Origin: DATARN01 sp963851105
GTDB lineage: Bacteria; Actinomycetota; Acidimicrobiia; Acidimicrobiales; Palsa-688
Reading direction: 5' to 3'
DNA: 64,000 nucleotides
Assembly (NCBI GenBank): GCA_963851105.1
Contig: CAWKNP010000013.1
Location: 6,831-70,830, forward strand
The position numbers and the translations under genes were made by a program. This document shows, in pieces, positions 59,687 through 64,000 of this stretch. A model generated the notes under the pieces. The model was not told the origin of the DNA and searched no databases. It saw only the letters and a list, made by a program, of their open reading frames with translations. Positions within the stretch are counted from its first letter, which is position 1. Every line of letters starts with the position of its first letter.

Positions 59687-60826
59687 CTAGGTCAGGCCAC
59701 CGCGCGCCGCGACCGGCCACAGGCATTCCACCCGGCCGCCGCGCACCCCCACATACCAGTCGTAGCGGTCCACCGTCGGGTCGCAATGCCCAGGCACCAG
59801 CCGTAGCTTCTCCCCCAGCTTTGGCGCCGTGGCTTCGCTGCCGACATCCAGCTTGCCGTGCTCGTCAGAGGCGCTGGTATAGCGGATGTCGGGACGCTGC
59901 CAGACCGTCGGCAGGCCAAAATCCACCGCCACCGCCTTATGACCGGCGTCCAGCACGGCAATTCCCGGACGGGATGCGCTCATGACCGTGGCGAGCACGA
60001 ACAGCGAGTGGCGGAAAGTGCCGATCGGCGCGCCTGATTCGTCCAGGTTGCGCGCGTAGTCGGCATCCATGAACACATAGCTGCCGGCCTGCATCTCGGT
60101 GTAGATGCCGGATGCCGCCTCGATCTGGAACGTCCCTGTGCCGGCGCCCCCGACGATCGGGCAGTCCAGCCCCTGCTGCCGAAGCTGCTCCACCGTGCGC
60201 CGCGACGCATCGACCGCACCGTCGATCAACCCCTTCCGCTCGGCCACCGTGCGCTTGTGCTGGGCGCTGCCCTGGTACGCCTGCAAACCACCAAAGATCA
60301 GGTGCTTCGAGCCCGCGATCCGCTGCGCCAGGGCCACCGCATCCGGTCCCGCCGCCACGCCGCAACGGCTGGCCCCGACATCGATTTCCACCAGCACCGT
60401 CATGCGGGTTCTGGCCGCCTCGGCCGCCGCCTCGATCGCCGCGACCTGCGCCGCGTCGTCCACGCACACCGCGACCTTGGCGATCCCGGTCAGCCCGCAC
60501 AGCCGGGCGAGCTTTTGCGTGCCCACAACCTCGTTGCTGACAAGGATGTCCGGTATGCCGCCCCAGGCCAGGATCTCCGCCTCGGCCACCTTCTGCACGC
60601 ACTGGCCAACCGCGCCGCGCGCCATCTGCAGTTTGGCGATGACCGGCGATTTATGCGTCTTGGCATGGGCCCGCAGCTTCACACCGGTCGGCTTCAGCAG
60701 GGCGGCCATGTGGTCGAGGTTGTACTCGAACGCATCGAGGTCGATCACCAGGGCCGGTGTGTCGATCTCGTCCTCGCGCATTCCGGGGATGGCTGGGGGC
60801 GATTGCAGCATGGCCTGTTCCTTCAA
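59687..60826 (-). CDS. D-threonine aldolase-like PLP enzyme (alanine-racemase N-domain)
   Basis: 379 residues (start at 60826, or Met6 at 60811). The fold-type III barrel has the PLP Lys in RAHAKTHKSPVIA (about 52-64), GIPDILVSNEVVG and VLVEIDVGASRCG. The C-terminal domain ends with the metal site GHCDPTVDRYDWYV (His and Asp). This set matches D-threonine or 3-hydroxy-D-aspartate aldolases, which split D-beta-hydroxy amino acids to glycine plus aldehyde. Intact frame, unlike its neighbours. It lies 16 bp upstream of hisC, same strand. The exact substrate is inferred. Confidence 0.87.
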   Translation of the reverse strand: MKEQAMLQSPPAIPGMREDEIDTPALVIDLDAFEYNLDHMAALLKPTGVKLRAHAKTHKSPVIAKLQMARGAVGQCVQKVAEAEILAWGGIPDILVSNEVVGTQKLARLCGLTGIAKVAVCVDDAAQVAAIEAAAEAARTRMTVLVEIDVGASRCGVAAGPDAVALAQRIAGSKHLIFGGLQAYQGSAQHKRTVAERKGLIDGAVDASRRTVEQLRQQGLDCPIVGGAGTGTFQIEAASGIYTEMQAGSYVFMDADYARNLDESGAPIGTFRHSLFVLATVMSASRPGIAVLDAGHKAVAVDFGLPTVWQRPDIRYTSASDEHGKLDVGSEATAPKLGEKLRLVPGHCDPTVDRYDWYVGVRGGRVECLWPVAARGGLT

Positions 60827-60879
60827 AGCTAAGGCAGTTTCGGCCGTTTGGCCGAAGCGGGCAACCAGCGTTAACCCTG

Positions 60880-60941
60880 TATTAAAGCGATATCGCGCTA
60901 TCCTTTAATACCATCATCCCGCTATTAAAGCATCCTTTAAC
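60880..60941. promoter_or_regulatory. TATTAAAG/CTTTAATA inverted repeats in the divergent promoter of the Fic gene
   Basis: Left arm TATTAAAGCGATA (60880-60892) and right arm TATCCTTTAATA (60899-60910) form a near-perfect palindrome lacking one base. A second, shorter pair TATTAAAG (60923-60930) and CTTTAA (60935-60940) follows just before the Fic start. AT-rich against a GC-rich background. Likely an operator, possibly for the winged-helix tail of the Fic protein itself. Confidence 0.55.
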
Positions 60942-60952
60942 AAGGCCGCCCG

Positions 60953-62131
60953 ATGCCCGAGTACCCGACCCGCCTGGGCCACTACGAAACCACCGCCGTC
61001 GGCGGGGAGGCGGTGCGCGCCTACGTCCCGGTGCCTCTGCCGCCCATCCCGCCGGTTGACCTCACCGGCCTGCAGAGTCGCCCTGGAGCTGGCCAACCAG
61101 ACCCTGGGACGGCTCGACGGCATCGCCTCCGTCCTGCCCGACCCGTCGCTGTTCCTCTACATCTATATCCGCAAGGAGGCGCTGCTGTCCTCGCAGATCG
61201 AGGGCACCCAGTCCTCCCTGTCCGACCTGCTGCTGTACGAGGCCGAGGAAGCCCCCGGCGTGCCGATCGACGACACGCGCGAGGTCTCCAACTACGTCGC
61301 CGCGATGAACCACGGCCTGACCCGCCTGCGCGAGGATTTTCCTCTGTCGCTGCGGCTGATCCGCGAGATCCACGAGATCCTGCTGGCGAAGGGCCGCGGC
61401 CAGGACAAGGACCCAGGCGAATTCCGCCGCTCGCAGAACTGGATCGGCGGCACACGGCCCGGCAACGCGCTGTTCGTGCCGCCGCCGCCACATCGGATCA
61501 TGGACTGCCTGGGCGCGCTGGAAACCTTCATCCACGCCGACACCCCGGACCTGCCGCTGCTGGTGAAGGCCGCGCTGGTGCATGTCCAGTTCGAAACCAT
61601 CCATCCGTTCCTGGACGGCAACGGCCGCCTGGGCCGCCTGCTGATCACCTTCCTGATGTGCGAGCGCGGTGTCCTGCGCGAACCCCTGCTCTATCTCAGC
61701 CTGTTCTTCAAACAGAACCGCCAGGCCTACTACGAACATCTGCAGGCCGTGCGCGAACACGGCGCCTGGGAACCCTGGGTCGAATTCTTCCTCCGCGGCG
61801 TGACGGAAACCGCCACGCCAGGGCATCCAGCACCGCCCAAAGCCTGCTGCGGCTGTTCGCCACCGATCGCGCCCGCGTCGAGGACCTCGGCCGCCCGGCC
61901 GCCACCGCCCTGCGGCTGCACCAGTTCCTGCAGCGACGCGGCCTGACGACCATTCCGGATGCCTCGCGGCGCCTGGGTCTGTCGCAGCCCACCGTCACCA
62001 GCGCCATCGCTCATCTGCGCAAACTCGGCATCGTCCGCGAGACCACCGGCCGGCAACGGGGGAAGGTGTTCATCTATGGCACTTTCATGGATTTGCTGAG
62101 CGAGGGCGCCGCTGGACAGCTTCCCCGCTAA
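60953..62131 (+). pseudogene. Fic-family AMP-transferase-like protein with N-terminal inhibitory motif, frame broken twice
   Basis: Start ATG 60953 (MPEYPTRLGHYETTAVGGEA). A one-base shift near 61,077 leads to the main frame: SSQIEGT (fits the inhibitory (S/T)xxxE(G/N) motif), Fic core HPFLDGNGRLGRLL (His catalytic) and YYEHLQAVREHGAWEPWVEF. A second shift near 61,818 returns to the first frame for a C-terminal winged helix (LGLSQPTVTSAIAHLRKLGI) ending at 62131. The repaired length is about 392 residues, the usual class II Fic with DNA-binding tail. It would AMPylate a target protein and may repress its own promoter. Confidence 0.83.
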
Positions 62132-62180
62132 CCCCCCGCCCCCTATCCTGCTCCGCACAACGAACCGGAGGAAACCGAAC

Positions 62181-63117
62181 ATGTGGGAACCCAACCAGCG
62201 CTACCCCGATCCGGCAGTGCGCGTGCTCGATCCGACCTTCAACGCGCAGCGCCTGCCGCTGGCATCGGTGGAGCGGCTCGCCACCGGCTGCCGCTGGTCG
62301 GAAGGTCCGGTATAGTTCGGCGACGGCCGCTACCTGCTGTGGAGCGACATTCCGAACAACCGCATCCTGCGATGGGACGAGGAGACCGGCGCGGTCAGCG
62401 TCTTCCGCAAGCCGTCGAACAACGCCAACGGCAACACGCGCGACCGGCAGGGCCGCCTGGTCACGTGCGAGCACCGCGGCCGGCGCGTCACCCGCACCGA
62501 ATACGACGGCTCCATCACCGTGCTGGCCGACAGCTATCGACGGCAAGCGGCTCAACTCGCCGAACGACGTGGTGGTGAAATCCGACGGCTCGATCTGGTT
62601 CACCGATCCGCCCTTCGGCATCTCGGCTACTACGAAGGCGACAAGGCCGAGCCGGAACTGCCCGCCGCGTCTATCGCATCGACGGCCAGACCGGGAGACG
62701 ACAGTGGTGGCCGACGACGTCCCGGCCCGAACGGTCTCGCGTTCTCGCCGGACGAGACGAAGCTCTACGTCGTCGAATCGCGCGCGCCGCCGCACCGAGA
62801 TCCGCGCCTTCGACGTCAACGACGACGGCGCGAAGCTCGCGAACGACCGCGTGCTGATCGACGCCGGGCGCGGCACGCCGGACGGCTTCCGCGTCGACGT
62901 CGACGGCAATCTGTGGTGCGGCTGGGGCATGGGCAACGCCGAACTCGACGGCGTGCGCATCTTCAACCCGGAGGGCAAGCCGATCGGCCATATCGCTTTG
63001 CCCGAGCGCTGCGCCAACCTGTGCTTCGGCGGCCGCTATCGCAACCGCCTGTTCATGGCCGCCAGCCACGGGCTCTATGCGCTCTACGTCAACACGCAGG
63101 GCGTGCCCGGCGGCTGA
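62181..63117 (+). pseudogene. SMP-30/gluconolactonase family protein, heavily disrupted
   Basis: Sugar-lactonase-type beta-propeller. ATG 62181 (MWEPNQRYPDPAVRVLD) is followed by GCRWSEGPV, then a TAG at 62313-62315 where Trp is conserved (WFGDGRYLLWSD). Six or more one-base shifts follow between about 62,537 and 62,795. The recovered pieces in order are NSPNDVVVKSDGSIWFTDPP, GYYEGDKAEPELP, ETTVVADDV, GPNGLAFSPDETKLYVVE and RAFDVNDDGAKLANDR. From there to the stop at 63117 the frame is clean (FRVDVDGNLWCGWGMG). As written, no functional product can be made. Confidence 0.8.
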
Positions 63118-63745
63118 CCGCACTCACCGCGTTCGCGTGGCGACCGCCCGGTGCATGCATCCAGGCGGCGGCGCAGCCTGCCAGCAGGACGGCGCCCCAC
63201 AGCACGCCCGATTGCCAGTCGCCGTCGCGCAGGCGTTTCAGGGACATTCCCGCCAGTTGGGCGGGATAAATGTGCACCGGTGCCCAAACGAAGGCGGAGG
63301 CGACGTTCGCGAACAAAAAATAGCGCTGCCGCATGCCCGCCATCCCGGCGACCAGCGGCACGGTAGACCGCAGGACGGGAACGAACCGGCACAACGCGAC
63401 GCTATAGATGCCGTAGCGACTGAAGAAGCGCACCGCGTTCGCCATCAACTCCGGGCGGCGGGCGAACGGCCACACGCCGCGCAGGCGGACACTGAACCGG
63501 CGCCCGACCCAGAATGACAGAAAATCGCCGATTACCGCGCCAATAATCGACAGCATCAGGAACGGCAGCATTGCCTGCCCACCCATCGCCGCGGCACCTG
63601 CGACCGCCATCAGGATCGGCGTGCCCGGATAAGGAATTCCAAGCACCGCCACCGCCTCGATGATCGCAGCCAGGAAGACCACCCCCAGCGCGGCGTTCGG
63701 GTAAAGCGCTACGATATCAACGACGGCGTCGATCCATGACCACAT
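63089..63745 (-). CDS. DedA-family membrane protein
   Basis: 218 residues from ATG 63745 (MWSWIDAVVDIVALYP); longer upstream frames are not homologous. It has the VTT/DedA pattern: PYPGTPILMAVAGAAA, IGDFLSFWVGRRF, FFSRYGIYSVALCRFVPVLRSTVPLVAGMAGM (Arg and re-entrant loop) and two C-terminal membrane helices. DedA proteins act as lipid (C55-P/PE) flippases or transporters. The last 15 residues look unrelated and the gene overlaps the SMP-30 3' end by 29 bp, so its own end may also be affected by an indel. Confidence 0.82.
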   Translation of the reverse strand: MWSWIDAVVDIVALYPNAALGVVFLAAIIEAVAVLGIPYPGTPILMAVAGAAAMGGQAMLPFLMLSIIGAVIGDFLSFWVGRRFSVRLRGVWPFARRPELMANAVRFFSRYGIYSVALCRFVPVLRSTVPLVAGMAGMRQRYFLFANVASAFVWAPVHIYPAQLAGMSLKRLRDGDWQSGVLWGAVLLAGCAAAWMHAPGGRHANAVSAVSRRARPAC

Positions 63746-64000
63746 GCGGCTTGGACGGCTCCTCGGTGTACTGCAGAAACGTAACGTGTCTGCACTATGG
63801 CAGGCCTGGCGGGTCCGCCGCGGAAAGAAAGCGGTCTTCGCAAGCGTCGCAGGCGACGCTGATATATCGGTACTCGAACTCGGTTCCCGGCCGCCAGCGA
63901 AAAGATGCTGTGGTGGCGGTTGTGCACACAACCGAATTCCGATAATCAAGTCCGACGACTACCATAGCGAGCATTTCGCCTGCCAGGAACGCCTCCGATC

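Noticed and set aside
63746..64000. Coding sequence in the last 255 bp
   Set aside because: Short frames only, no homology that I recognise, and this may be an error-prone contig end.

Overview
The window is high-GC bacterial DNA made of two parts that do not appear to belong together. Positions 1 to about 58,570 are actinobacterial. Markers for this are WhiB, the septation protein SepH, a PimB-like mannosyltransferase next to SRPBCC and ArsA-like genes, F420-type luciferase-like oxidoreductases, oligoribonuclease, a UvrD-type helicase with an HRDC domain, and a SigG-like sigma factor with an adjacent STAS-like gene. The overall style (class II ribonucleotide reductase, many four-base ATGA/GTGA gene overlaps, GC-rich minisatellites) suggests an uncultured lineage near Acidimicrobiia, but only the phylum is well supported. 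Positions of about 58,600 to 64,000 look alphaproteobacterial (Acetobacteraceae/Rhodospirillales-like): hisC, a D-threonine-aldolase-like enzyme, a Fic protein, an SMP-30 lactonase and a DedA protein. The join lies inside an actinobacterial secreted-protein gene, so an assembly chimera is the simplest reading.

Layout of the actinobacterial part. 1-17.8 kb: DNA glycosylase, dUTPase, oligoribonuclease, a lipoprotein, a LuxR regulator, F420/flavin and aldo-keto oxidoreductases, an acyl-ACP thioesterase, a UvrD-type helicase, MsrB, a large SNF2 helicase, then a two-gene operon of a RuBisCO-like protein and MtnA (methionine salvage). 17.8-22.4 kb: an AdoCbl-dependent ribonucleotide reductase interrupted by a 429-residue intein, with a repeat-rich promoter region shared with a divergent glycerol kinase. 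23.9-31.6 kb: a GlxA-type regulator, small proteins, an acyltransferase, an aminotransferase, an LLM oxidoreductase, a ROK kinase, a minisatellite, an rRNA methyltransferase and a glutathione peroxidase. 31.6-39.5 kb: a long minus-strand run with an ArsA-like ATPase, SRPBCC, membrane proteins, the mannosyltransferase, QueG and SepH. 39.6-43.4 kb: small proteins, a perfect 23-bp hairpin, trpD, an acyl-CoA dehydrogenase and whiB. 43.6-48.7 kb: a glycerol operon of glpD, an alkyl-DHAP-synthase-like flavoprotein, a membrane protein and a second FGGY kinase. 49.9-55.8 kb: a form II cox-type molybdenum hydroxylase operon (S-L-M) followed by a MoxR ATPase and a CoxE-like VWA protein. 55.9-58.57 kb: a VOC protein, a sigma factor and a truncated EXORDIUM-like secreted protein.

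Many conserved genes have their frame broken by one base (thioesterase, helicase, glpD, sigma factor, secreted protein, hisC, Fic, SMP-30). In the actinobacterial part the shifts are mostly consistent with single-base insertions, and they become dense after about 56.5 kb. I read most of them as uncorrected sequence errors, not decay. The features most worth follow-up are the RuBisCO-like/MtnA pair, the intein with a decayed homing endonuclease, and the 14-bp triple repeat over the -35 box of the ribonucleotide reductase promoter.
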